A stretch of DNA of 64,000 bases, from contig OZ004584.1 of the NCBI GenBank assembly GCA_963924555.1, forward strand, positions 8,059,001 to 8,123,000, given 5' to 3'. This stretch comes from Crambe crambe. Its lineage: Eukaryota > Porifera > Demospongiae > Poecilosclerida > Crambeidae. Of this stretch, positions 34,012 to 56,332 are shown in pieces; the first letter of the stretch is position 1; every line of letters begins with the position of its first letter. The notes below the pieces were generated by a model. That model saw only the letters and a program-made list of their open reading frames with translations. It did not search any database and had not been told where the DNA came from. A program made the position numbers and the translations under genes.

Positions 34012-36196
34012 CCTTCCGGGGTGTCATCTGTTATTACAACCTTTAGCATATGTCAAGCTTTAGACGCACATCTTGGTGGACTTTGTGATCTGGGTTGTTT
34101 ATGTTTCTATGGATTCTGCAGGACAATGTAAACATTGTAGCTATTGCCGGAAGTTAGTGTATTAACAGGACAATTTCTATCCCTAAAAAGGAAGTGACCT
34201 GTTGTAGTAACCCTCTGTGTACGTGTGTTTTCTGTATTCAAACATGGTGATATTGGATTGGTTACGTATTTCGTTTTGTGGATCACACTTCCTTGTAGAT
34301 GCGATCTGCTATCACATAGTTTGAATTCTGCCGAGACAGCAAAAAAAAGTTCAGTGACAGGATGTTTGCGTGTTTCCAATTTCAAGTGAATTCTTACCTA
34401 CATACATTCTAGGACACTTTTCTGTGTCACTCTCTCTTCTCTGACCACAGAACAGTTTTCTCTTCTGGCCCATTAGTATCCACATTGGATGGAGAGATTC
34501 CATTGCAATCCTAAATACCTATAATATTCAGTCACCCTGTACCAAATGGCTCTGATGATCCTATTATCCAAAGAGGTTCTCTAATCCTTGAAAAATAGTA
34601 ATGATGTTTGCAAACCTGTAAATTTGTAGATATGAGTAAATGTTACAACACCCAGTCTGCTCTCTTTGCATGCAACCCTGTACCAAAGCAATGGTTCCTA
34701 ATATCCAACCCTGTACCAAAGATATAATCTATGATTCTTGAGAACAGTGCTAATTAATTTTGTAGATATGAGTGTATAAGTCTATCTCTCTCTACACCTA
34801 TACCAAAGCAGAGGTTCAACTAATATGCAGTCCAGGATTTTACAAATAGTGCTAATTCATAGATATGAGCAAGTATCATGACACCATTTTTGACTGTCTC
34901 TCCTTATCCAGAATCTTCCGGAAGATGTTGTACGCAGACCACACAGCTGTTGTGGGGATTAGCAAGAGAATTAAGAAGAGACAGCAACAACTGTACAGAT
35001 CCTCAGATGGTTACATAGAGAAGTACGACTTCAGAGGACAACCTACTGTCATTGTTAAAGATTTCGAACCTGAAGTCTTCAAACAACTGATTGATTACTT
35101 GCATACCGGCTCCGTCACACTTCAAGCTCGCACTCTTCTTGGTCTCATGAATGCTTCTGATCATTACTGCCTCGAGGACCTCAAACAAGCTTGCACACAC
35201 TTCATGGAACGCTGCATCACCATAGATACAGTGTGTTCACTGCTGAGCTCGGCAGAAAAATATATTCAGTTTAAATCGACCAAAATACTGGTCCAAAAGA
35301 TGTTTGAGTTTGTGGATGCAAATGCAGAGACTGTTTTGAAACTGGGCGATTTTTCCACACTCCCTCAGCATGTGGTTAGAATTGTCCTGGGACGTGAAGA
35401 GTTGACAGCATCTGAAGTGACAAAATTTGAGTCGGCGTATAACTGGTGTTTACGTCACTGCAACAGCGATGACACTGACAGTGATATCAAGAAGATCTTC
35501 GAGCCATTTGTGGATGTTATCAACTACAACATGATACCAGCAAAACACCTGATGCAGAGAGTCAAGGCATCTGGAGTTGTAGACGATTCTCATATCTTGA
35601 CAGCTTTAGCGTATCAGGCTGATCCCAATTCCATTCCAACCACCAGGTCGTCTGCAGTTAGGCCAAATCGGATTCTCGTTCCAATGAATAGCGAAGGAAG
35701 AATGTTTCCACGTGGTACAGGATTCAGACGAATACAATCATCAGGTCAACCAGCAGAGTCTGTGATGAAAATGCGAAGAAAATCGACTAATTCCATGTTG
35801 GAACCAAGAGACACTCGTGCAAGTTCTGTTCCAATAACAGAGAGTACATCTGGAATCGAGACTCAAGATTCGTGCTTATGTTTGAGGGGGAGCGAAGTCC
35901 ATCCGATAAAAGTGCACGATGTTAAAGAACAGATGAGTTCTCAGAGTTCTTCTCATGTGAGTATCCTCTCCACTCCGCCCCCAAGTCCTCCACCCACACA
36001 CAGTCCCTCCACAAACAGCATTGTATCCAGTTCCAGCTACGAGATCGAGACTGCACCCCTCCTCTCCCCTGGGGGGAGCAGCAATGGTTCCGGCAATCCG
36101 ACGCAGCCTAGCAACCCAAAGAAGAAGACGACTTATAACCCTCACATCTTAGATGCCATAGTTAATCTTAGCAGCACAAACGCAGTGGAGGTATAA
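27152..36196 (+). CDS. BTB-BACK domain protein, Ser-rich, 3 exons
   Basis: Exons 27152-27205, 27985-28520 and 34912-36196 join in phase to 624 residues. A Ser/Pro-rich N-terminus (about 1-140) precedes a BTB/POZ domain that is split by the large intron: MPELCDVTFLVGEDRQPVCG, RAILAARSR, then FRKMLYADH, and PTVIVKDFEPEVFKQLIDYLHTGSV over the join with a basic insertion (SKRIKKRQQQLYRS). A BACK region follows (FMERCITIDTVCSLLSSAEK, WCLRHCN). The C-terminal third is Ser/Pro-rich with no kelch or MATH repeats. The arrangement resembles the invertebrate 'serine-enriched protein' BTB family; BTB-BACK proteins are often Cullin-3 adaptors. Alternative start: ATG at 27970 (MMDFQRRPS) if exon 1 is skipped. 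The stop in GAG-GTA-TAA could instead be a donor leading to a further exon. Confidence 0.72.
31037..31149. mobile_element. Foldback (hairpin) element, 113 bp
   Basis: Left arm 'ccgatttgcaggtcaattgtcacaaaaaaa' and right arm 'tttttttgtgacaactgacctgcaaattggtc' are near-perfect inverted repeats of about 32 bases with a loop of about 45 bases. There is no ORF. It fits a foldback MITE. Confidence 0.7.
33051..33077. repeat. (TTCC)n tetranucleotide repeat
   Basis: Seven consecutive CTTC/TTCC units in the BTB-gene intron. Confidence 0.9.
33958..34007. repeat. (GA)n microsatellite, about 50 bp
   Basis: Uninterrupted GA dinucleotides in the BTB-gene intron. Confidence 0.95.
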
Positions 36197-36633
36197 CTTT
36201 GTTGTTCTTAGTTTGTTGTTGTTGTTGTTGATGTTGTTGTTATCTTTGTTGTTTTCACAGTATCACTTCATCATCGTTACCGTCATTGATTATTGTAATA
36301 CTTAATATTGCATTTATGTAGTTCATAATTAAACACACCACCATCATCATCATCTATATTGATTACTATTGATTCCTTCAGATAATTGCAAAAATGTTCT
36401 AGTGCCATTACAATAAGGAGCATACATACATAGCAATACTAGGAATGATAAAAACAGAATTTTGCTAAGCTATTAATATGATTTCTATACAGTCTATAAC
36501 AGGAATTATAAAATTTGACTTGCTCTTTTATAATAATGGTGATTTGCTAGTTGTGATAAAGGATAAAGTTTACAAACATGCTAATGCCAAGTATTTATAT
36601 CATAAGTATAATACCAACTTGTGTCCATCCGTA

Positions 36634-39600
36634 TTATGCAAATGTCTGTGACCTATGCCTCCTGAAGGTAGACCCCTGCTTCCCTTTCCCCTTCAAATGA
36701 GCCTCCTCCCGTTGGATGTGTTGAAGAGACAATTTCCGTTTCATTAGCAAACCCACAGACTGGAAATTATCGGACATCGGTTGGAATGTCACTGGAGGTT
36801 TCAAATTAGATTTTTTCCGTTGGATTGAGTTGGATGAGGCAGCGATTTGGGTGTTTGTGAGTTTTCCCTGACTCATAGCTGCTGCTGTTGTGTGGCTGGA
36901 GAGACGTGAGAGCTGGTCTCGAGTGTCGGATGTGTTGCCAGTCGTGTTAGTAGTGGTGGACAGAATACTGATTAAAGGGGTGCGCCCTCTTGTTGAAAAT
37001 CTAGACACTGGATAAAAGGGATAGAAAAGAATCCTCAGTCTACTATACAAAACCCTCTCTCCCCAGCCCCTATAATAATAGACAAGAATATCTAAATTTC
37101 CCTATACCTCGTGATAGTGATGGTGTATGTTTTCCAGTCTCAACAGAAGGACCTCCTCTGCACTGTAAACTACAAATCAAATAGCAAGTATATTTGTATA
37201 CGTAGCAAAGAAGTGGCTTGCTTACCTAAGTGAGGGCAGACCTGGTATCTTGATGTATTCCCAATCGCTAATAAACTTTTGCGAGTAGACGATCAGTGGT
37301 AGATAGTCTTTGAAGACATAAAAGAGCTCAGGGTGGTCACGAAACATTCCAATCATTAAGCGAGAAGCCACGGGGTTAAAGCTGAGATATCCCAAGGCAA
37401 CGGAGGTACTCTCAATCACTGGACTGTTTCCCGAGCCCAGATTAGCCATTAAAGGATCAAGCACACCAGCCATGACTATAGCTCCCGGTATTCCTCTCCC
37501 AGTACGAGCAAGGCTGGCTATAAACCCAGCACTCAAGACTTTAGTTCGCTCCACTTCAGACGAAAGGAGATGAACCAGAAGCCTAATTCCCTTCACAACT
37601 GCATCAACATCTCTAATTCCTGTAAAAAGCTGTGCAAGGACCACAACTTGAAATGCTGCTTGCACTCGATAATAATCATCACTGTTCTCGAGAAAAGGAA
37701 TGAAATTAGAGATATTCAAAGTGCCGTAAGATCTCATCTTTTTCAATTTGTTTGGATTGTTAAAAGCCATGACAGACAAGCAATACCCAGCAAGCAAGCG
37801 GACCTTGGGATCCAATGAAGCAAAAAACTGGAAGATTGTCAAAAAAGAGAAATCAGTGTGCTTGGACAAAATGGCATCATTTTCTGGGTTATTTAGCAGA
37901 AGTTTGGCCAGTAAACAAGCAGCTTTCACTCTCACTACTTCTGTATTTTCAATCCCAGAGACAATCGATGACAATACCACGATTCCGCGACAGAATGCTA
38001 TGGCTCTCTGGATGTTGGTGTTTGGGACTAAAGCGGGTTTCATACAAAGTGCTGCAAGTGAATTGATCACACTAAGACACACTTTCTGTGATATTGGCAA
38101 AGTCAGTACCTCCACCAAAGGCTTGACTCCACCCACTTGGACAATTCGACTCTGATTGTCTCCCAATTCTGTAGCCAACGAACACAAAGCTTCCGAACAG
38201 ACATAGTCCAGCTTTGGATTATGCACAGTCAGCAGATCCACGAGCAACTCAAGTCCCATATGAGTGGCTATCAACCGCTTATTGCTAATCAACTTCCCAG
38301 CAATAGCCCATAGCGCACTCCCTCCAGCAACTTTCACAGTCTGGTCTCTCATCTTCAACATTCTCTTCAATAGATTGATACAAACAGTATCAGAAAGCAA
38401 CTCGTGTTGACTTTCCTCGCATTTTTCTGCTAGTGCTTCTATTGCTCTAGCTGCATTTTTGTGAAGTGGACTTTCCTTTGATCTGAGGAGGATGATAAGA
38501 GGCGAAGTGACATGCTCAGCGAGAGCTGTTAACTGGTTGTTGCGATTTCTTTCCATTACGGTTTGCAGTGCACTTGCTGCACATGACTGGATACAGGAGA
38601 GAGGAGCTCTCAAGAGAGAAACGAGAATAGGGATTGCGTTTGCATCTGCTAGCATGTTCTGATTTTTGGGATTGTCGAAAGCAAGAATTCCTACACAGGC
38701 ACAAGAGAAAAGTTGCACGTCATCGATTTCTGATTTTAGGAGCTTGGTTAAGTGAGGTATGGCTCCTGCTGAAGCTATTGCTGCCTGGGCATCTGGTAGC
38801 AGGGCTAGGTCACTGAGCACCAAGATGCTACAGGCTTGGATTCTGTCATTCAAAGAAGTGAGAAGCCTCACCAAATGCTGGATAGCTTCATCACTAGTCA
38901 GTGCTGCTTTTATTTCCTCCACATTGGAAAGATTAGCCAGGACCTGGAGGGCTAGTAATTGCATAGATTCATCTTGTTTTAAGAGCTGCACCAGTGAGTG
39001 GATAGCATTGTGCTCCAACAAGTGACTGTTCCCACCCAATCCCCATTGGGTCAAAAAATCAAGACTCCTTGCTGCAGCCATTGCATAAGCTTCTTCTGAC
39101 TTCAGCATCTCTGAGAGGACCTTCCATACATCTATCCTTTCGTCGTTTATTTCGATCAAATACTTGAGAATGTTGGTGTGGTGATTCAGAGCAGCCAGAT
39201 GTACGATGTTGCAACCTGTGCTGGTGCTCACGGAAAGATCAGCTCCTAATTTAACGAGACACTTGAAGCTATCGAAACAACCATTTTTGGATGCAAGGAG
39301 AATAGGAGTTTCACGTAACTTGGTATTGCACACTACCTCCAGATATGACAAGTAGTTGGTGACGAGGTGCCTGAGAATCGACTGGGAGTTGTAATAAGCA
39401 GCATAATGAACAGGAGCCCAACCTTTATTATCTACTGCACACGTATCTGCTCCATATCTCTCTAGGCAACAAAATGCATCAAAGTTGCCAGACTTTGCAG
39501 CTAGATGGATGGCTTGCACTCGAGTTGGCGATTTTGGTTGATCAGGAGGATCGACAGGCTGGTTAACATTGCAACCAGCAATAACCAGGGCAGAGATGAC

Positions 39601-41310
39601 TTCAGGGCGAGCATTGGCAGCTGCATAGTGAAGTAGTGTCATTCCGTTCTCATCCACTTTTCCCAGACGTGTCTGCGTGCAGCGTTTGAGTAGAGCAGAC
39701 ACTGCAGGGAGTATACCATTCTCAATGCTAGCTTGAAGTGAAACATTGACTGTCTTCATTGCTGCTGCTTTTCGAAGGCCGAGAGACTTTTTGAGAAGAT
39801 CCTGGATTCTTCCATCATTGAGTACGGGGAGACGTGTGCACTGAGTCTTCAATTCAGACATCATCGCATGAGCCCAGCGAGGCAATTTGGGTGTTTTGGA
39901 ATAGAATGTCTCAACAGAAAATTGAATGATATAATATGCTTTTCCCCCCACCTCGCAAGATGGACAAAGATCGGTTAGTGATGCCTGGTGAGAAGTGGAG
40001 GAAGAAGAGAGGGAAGGAAAGGTCTGGGACTTATTCCCACCACCTGTCATCTGCTGCATGGCTGCCATATCATCATCAGAGATGACCAGCACTTCAGAGG
40101 AAAGTGGAGTCTTCAAAAAGCTGATTCCTCCTTGCATATTTGTGAAATTGTCCTCGTAAAGGTATGGAGACCAGTGAGATGAAGAAGTAGGGTAAATCGG
40201 TGGTAGTTCACGTAGTGTACGCATTGCATCTTTCGGTCTGGATGGGAGGAGTGAGTTGAGCTCCACAATCTTCCTGTTTTTCTTCAGTGTGACTAAGAAA
40301 TAAATCATGAACGAGGTGAAAGATAGAAGATCCAAGCAATGGGCGATGTCACGTTTCTTGCGTAGGTTTCGGGAAATGAATTCACGCTGCTCTTGCAGAT
40401 ACTTCTGGAGGCGGACATCAAGTGAGGGATCTGTCGTTTCGTTGCTTGTGGCCAAGACAGCAGTAACCACCTCACTGGAAGGATGAAGGAGAAAAATGCC
40501 ATCTTTCTGGAAGATATTTTCCTGGTGGAACATCATGCCAATACTCACTTGATGAAGATGATTAAGAAATAGATTTCTGCTCAAATAAGCTTGATTTTTC
40601 TCATATTCCTCCCCTGTTGTGAACCTGTGGGTAAGCTGATGGCTAGCTAAGTCCTCACTGACACACTTAGGGGGGTAGCGGATGAAAGGCACTTTCATAT
40701 CATCGTAAGCATCATACAATTCTTCATCGTCTTGGATGGTAGTCATGCCATGAGTTATAAACTCTTTCCTCGATTGTGCAGGAGGAAATCTCTTCCAACT
40801 TTCAGCTAGTTTACCAAGCTTGTCGGCCTTGGAAACTATTGTGCCGTGTAGCAAGGACTTTATGAAGTAATCCAGAGAGAGCAGCGTTCGTCCAATGAGA
40901 GTATCATTATAAGCAGACGGGATGGAACAAGAAGTGCTACAGTCATGGTTTGGCTCTAATGAAATGCTAGGGAGCTGGTTGAATATGTATATGCCTTCAA
41001 CCAGTTCTCGAATCACTTGATGCAATTCTTGGAGAGCGAGAGGCTTCGGTTTTCTCTGATTCGATTGGAGAGGCTCTGGTTTGGGGACCAGAAAAGTGTA
41101 TTTCCCAGCTTCACTGGGAGGCTTGAAATCCTTTATTAGCCCTCCCGGGAGATCAATGGGACATAGATTTTCATTGTCAGAGAGTAGCCAGTCTATATTG
41201 TAATGGGCAGCTGCATGCTGTAGTAAAGACTTATCGAACCTTTCGAAATAGGCGCTGGCATTTCTGGATGCCACGAGTAGATCCCTCTCTGCCTCGCTCT
41301 TGGACTTCAT
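36634..41310 (-). CDS. ANKAR: Ankyrin and armadillo repeat-containing protein, 3 exons
   Basis: Minus-strand exons 41310-37226, 37157-37108 and 37007-36634 give 1502 residues, close to the roughly 1430 of vertebrate ANKAR. The N-terminal 500 residues have no recognisable fold to me. Ankyrin repeats occupy about 540-720 (GMTLLHYAAANARPEVISAL; GWAPVHYAAYYNSQSILRHL; CNIVHLAALNHHTNILKYL). At least ten armadillo repeats follow from about 760 to 1340 (LLALQVLANLSNVEEIKAAL; SGALW-type AGGSALWAIAGK; VCSEALCSLATE). The tail is basic and Ser/Thr-rich. ANKAR function is poorly known; it is presumed a scaffold. The longest open frame reads from a TTG at 41325, but the first ATG (MKSKSEAERD) is at 41310. 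More than 90 percent lies in one exon, which is odd for this gene. The joins to the two small 3' exons rest on phase and open frame. Confidence 0.85.
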
Positions 41311-41512
41311 CGCTACACCCGTCAAAAGGATTCCTCAAAGTACTCCCATCTCTCTGTGGATATAGCAACAGCACTTGAGGCATTCAACTCTCGGTATTGC
41401 CTAGGAAACGGGAGGGGAATTCCCTCACTTAACCTTTAGACTTTGAACCTCGAACCTGCCAGCTGAATTGTGAGGTGGAGCAACGGTAGCTTCGCTGCTT
41501 CAGACTCCGTAG
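41311..41512. promoter_or_regulatory. Compact divergent promoter region, ANKAR / INO80C
   Basis: The two start codons on opposite strands are separated by 202 bp. GC content is higher than in introns nearby. No TATA box is evident. Function is inferred from spacing. Confidence 0.5.
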
Positions 41513-42603
41513 ATGGCAGAAGAAAAGAGGCTAAGAAAGAGGAATGCAAAGCAGTCAGAGTCAGATACCCTAACTCTTCATGAGGAACCACCCAGAAAGA
41601 AATCCAAGAGAACTGCCCCTATTGATGCCTCCAAACCATCAAATAGATCAAGAAGAGACTCAAAACCATCTCCTAAGGGATCTAGAACACTGAGAAGGCA
41701 TGAAGAAGTCCCAAGATCTCCCATTGAAAGCTCTAGGGGGAGAAGAAAGTTGCTTGTGTCATTGAATATCCATAAGAATGATCTTCAAGTGTCTGGGTCA
41801 GCAGGAGCCGAAGGTGAAACCAAGTCCAATGGACGCAGCAAAGGGAGGGGGAAGTCACGACAGGGCAGCCAGCAGAGAGCTCAGTCTGTGGGTAGTGATG
41901 CAGGCAGTGTCAGTAATGGAAATGGAAACTCTGGACAGACTTTAACCTTCAAGAATCCCAAATTCACGGTATTCAGCAGTACAAGAGTAGGAGCATTACA
42001 TAGTTTAAATTTAATTACTTTGAGGTGTCCCTTTGCTTCAGAGGGTTAAGCTCCTTGGGTGTCCTTAATTTCTTATTTTTATAAACGTGAAATCTTTATC
42101 CACTCAGTTTTCATCTGCTGGACCAAATAAGAAGAAGATATGGAAGAACTTGAAGCAAATTTTGACAGCAGAGAAGGCCCTGGGGGTCAGTCCTGATGCT
42201 CCCACATGTACGCAATCCTCTTCTTGTGTTTCTCTTCCAATTATACATTATGTTTCAATATTTCTCTATTAAGATTCTAGCATTGATGCTCCACCCTCTT
42301 TGAAACCCGCCAAGAAATATTCTGATTTATCAGGGTTTATCGTAAGTCCAGAATTAGAAAGCAAAGCTTAGATAGATATTCAATACCAGTATCCTTAATA
42401 ACTTGGCACTGAATAACCAGCTTTATTCTGTCAAGGCTGTGACCCTCAGTGTCCCTTCTATTGAATCAATGTAGGCAAAATACACCGACCCTCTCACTGG
42501 CATCTACTTTAGCACTACGGAAGAGTTTCAGATCCTGAGGACACTGCCCCAGGACGTGGTCCAGGGCTACCTCGCCCTCAGGGGGAAAATGACCATCACA
42601 TAA
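41513..42603 (+). CDS. INO80C: INO80 complex subunit C (Ies6 homologue), 4 exons
   Basis: Exons 41513-41968, 42108-42207, 42274-42341 and 42475-42603 give 250 residues in phase (human about 190). The N-terminal 140 residues are basic, Ser/Lys/Arg-rich and disordered. The conserved core then matches INO80C: FKNPKFT, KKKIWKNLKQILTAEKAL, SSIDAPPSLKPAKKYSDLSG and the YL1-C domain AKYTDPLTGIYFSTTEEFQI followed by LPQDVVQGYLALRGK. Ies6/INO80C binds Arp5 and couples the INO80 ATPase to nucleosome remodelling in the nucleus. The donor of exon 2 (T|GTACGC) is weak but is required by phase and yields the expected Tyr. The gene diverges from ANKAR. Confidence 0.92.
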
Positions 42604-42925
42604 TCTCAAAATCACCATCATATGACAATAATGTAACATGTACATATCATTAGTCATCATCTTACAAAGGCAATCGAGAAACTTCATACCTTGCAGTGGA
42701 TAGGGAAGAGTTGCTCTTTTTTTCATGTCATTCAATGAATGTTCTGTTCACTTGTTCATCTTGCAGTTTCAAGAAGATCTGAGTAGCGTTACCAATAGAG
42801 CCTTTTATCCTTTGTAGAAAGGTTGTCTTCTTTTGGAGTTTTTGGTTGAGGGGGTTTGTCTTCTTTTGGGGTGTCCTTTTATCAGACAAATGATTATAGA
42901 TGTCCTTAAATGTACTTTAGGTGTA

Positions 42926-43252
42926 CAGTGGAACCCCTAAATGTGGACTCCCTGAAATGCAAAAACCTCTCTAATCAGGACACTTTTTCTTGTCCCAACA
43001 CAATATAAATGTGTATAATTTAACCCCTGAAATAGGGACACCTCTCTAATCAGGACACTTTTCACTGGTCCAAACACAATATAAATGTGTATAATTTAAC
43101 CCCTGAAATAGGGACACCTCTCTAATCAGGACACATTTTCTTGTCCCAACACAATATAAATGTGTATAATTTAACCCCTGAAATAGGGACACCTCTCTAA
43201 TCAGGACACTTTTCGCTGGTCCCGAAGGTGTCCGCATTTAGAGGTTCCACTG
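42926..43252. mobile_element. MITE with CAGTGGAACC termini, TA target and internal tandem repeats (327 bp)
   Basis: Ends are TA-CAGTGGAACCCCTAAATG and CATTTAGAGGTTCCACTG-TA, inverted repeats of about 18 bases. The interior is three and a half copies of a unit of about 80 bp (starting 'taacccctgaaatagggacacctctctaatcaggacac'). It lies between the 3' ends of INO80C and the integrin gene. No ORF is present. Confidence 0.8.
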
Positions 43253-43574
43253 TATAGTTCCCTTTTATGCTCTTAAGTATAATACATCCATCCTATAAAC
43301 CAAGCATCAAAATTTTATTCTACAATCAATTTGAGTATAATTATATGATGACTAATATTGTGTAATGATTTTGTTTGTAACTAATGACAACAACTCGTTG
43401 TGCCAGTCTTTATTGCACAAAGAAAGCTCTGTGACATCATGATCATTAAAAGAAAAGAAAGAGAGAGGGAAGAAGAGAAATATGTACGGGTAAAAAAAAA
43501 AAGAATGGAAGACAGAGAAAGATGATGAGAATGAAAGAAAATTATGGCATCTTATATTCCTACACATGGAGAGT

Positions 43575-54787
<11,213 letters not shown>

Positions 54788-56332
54788 CACAACATACGAC
54801 TATACAATCAAAGAGAAAATAACAATAACATATGCCACACAATACAAGAGAAAAAAAATCATCGACTATAATTTTCCAAATCCAAAAATAAGACAATGTC
54901 ATAACTATTATAAGAATGAATAATAGCCATAGCCCTAGCAATAGCCATAATACTGAATGGCCTCAAGTGTTCTTTCCTGGTCAACATCAAATAGCCATAA
55001 TACTGAATGGCCTCAAGCGTTCTTTCCTGGTCAACATCAAATCCTGAGTCCTGAAAGAACAAAGTATGAATAGGAACTATGGCTGTTTCATTCTTTCTGA
55101 TGCCAGTTGGAGAGCTTGTTCTCTTGCCGAACTCGTTTGTTTTGTTTTGTTCGGAGATTCCTTTATGTGATAATGGGCACACTTATTTCCATCAGTCACC
55201 ATGACCCAACTCGGCTCTGGGCTGTGCCACATTGTTACGACTTAAGAAGAATCAAGTCCAAATATAAATTAATGGTATTTGGTTACTAATAGGCTTAAAA
55301 GCTGGTACTGATCTAATAGACGAATAAGAAGAGAAGGCTGGGGCCATTGGCCAAATTCAACTAAATGACATAATTGGCATGTGTATAATCATATAGAGAG
55401 AGTACAACTTTAAAAATACTACAGTCAGTAATATTGCAGAGATTGAGCTGAAGAAGCTTCAATTTTTGCCCTCAGTGGAAGAGCACACATGAATTTTAGA
55501 TACATCAATCTTATTGGGCTGCTGCTAAGAATCCTTCATCAATGTATTCTTCCACTGCAGCATTGAAAAATACCAGTTATTTATTTTTTTTTTACGTGTC
55601 ATTATAGCCAAAAATGTAGCTCCACTGAGAAATAGCTGGAATAACAACCACCTTTGAGTGTCTATTGTTTTGAGGTGTTCCAGTACAAATTAGATTCCTT
55701 TTCACAAAAACATAAGTTCTCTCATTTTACAAGCGGTCCTCTAGCTGTTGAGCTAGCTGGCAAGTTCCTTGCAATGTGCTAGCCAATTGGAGCAGGACTA
55801 AGTCCATAGCTATATCCTAGCTGATGCTGGAATGGAAATGTGATCACTTGAAAATACTCATGGGATCTAGTTAATACGATATTCCAACTATTGAACCATT
55901 GAACTACCTTCACATCCTACATAATTAAAAGAACACTTGCTACACTCCATTGTGACGATGTTTAATATTCCTATCCTCATACGACAACTTGTTTGTACAA
56001 GCTGAATCTGATAGTGCTCAACTGGCACCATATTCAAATACAGCGGATTTTTAGCTAAAACTTACTTCTCTAGGCGTTCAGTGAGTGTGATTTAGCAGTA
56101 TTAGCTCCGGATCCCAGTGTCCAGTCGAAACGACACAGGTGGTGAGTGCTAAACCCGGTACAACCACGATCTCGGAAAGAATGTTTGCAATGAGCGTTAA
56201 TAGTCTATGAATATCATTAATCTAATCTCGCAGCTGCAGAGCTAGAGGCGATGAATATTATTAAAGTTGACCTTCGACCTTCACCATATTCTGCATGCAA
56301 GGAGCTGGAAAAAGGTGACCTGCCATTATTAA
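54788..56332. promoter_or_regulatory. Divergent intergenic region, integrin alpha / ACAD11
   Basis: About 1.5 kb between opposite start codons. It contains a tandem 50-bp duplication at 54941-55040 and no recognisable gene. A minus-strand open frame (55182-54859) crosses the duplication and resembles nothing I know. Confidence 0.45.
54941..55040. repeat. Tandem duplication of a 50-bp unit
   Basis: 'atagccataatactgaatgg...caacatcaa' is repeated once head to tail with a single mismatch. Confidence 0.95.

Larger units (their letters stand above)
28521..34911. other. 6.4-kb intron of the BTB gene; no gene found inside
   Basis: No convincing exon on either strand. It contains GT and GTGC microsatellites (29611-29642; 29950-29984), a hairpin element (31037-31149), C-runs at 32166-32180, MITE relic sequence near 33185-33300, (TTCC)n at 33051-33077 and (GA)n at 33958-34007. 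The 3' end has a thrice-repeated 'ccctgtaccaaa' motif between 34535 and 34725. Confidence 0.7.

Noticed and set aside
54859..55182. Minus-strand ORF in the integrin/ACAD11 spacer
   Set aside because: The frame owes half its length to the 50-bp duplication, which repeats the same DNA in a shifted frame; no recognisable domain.
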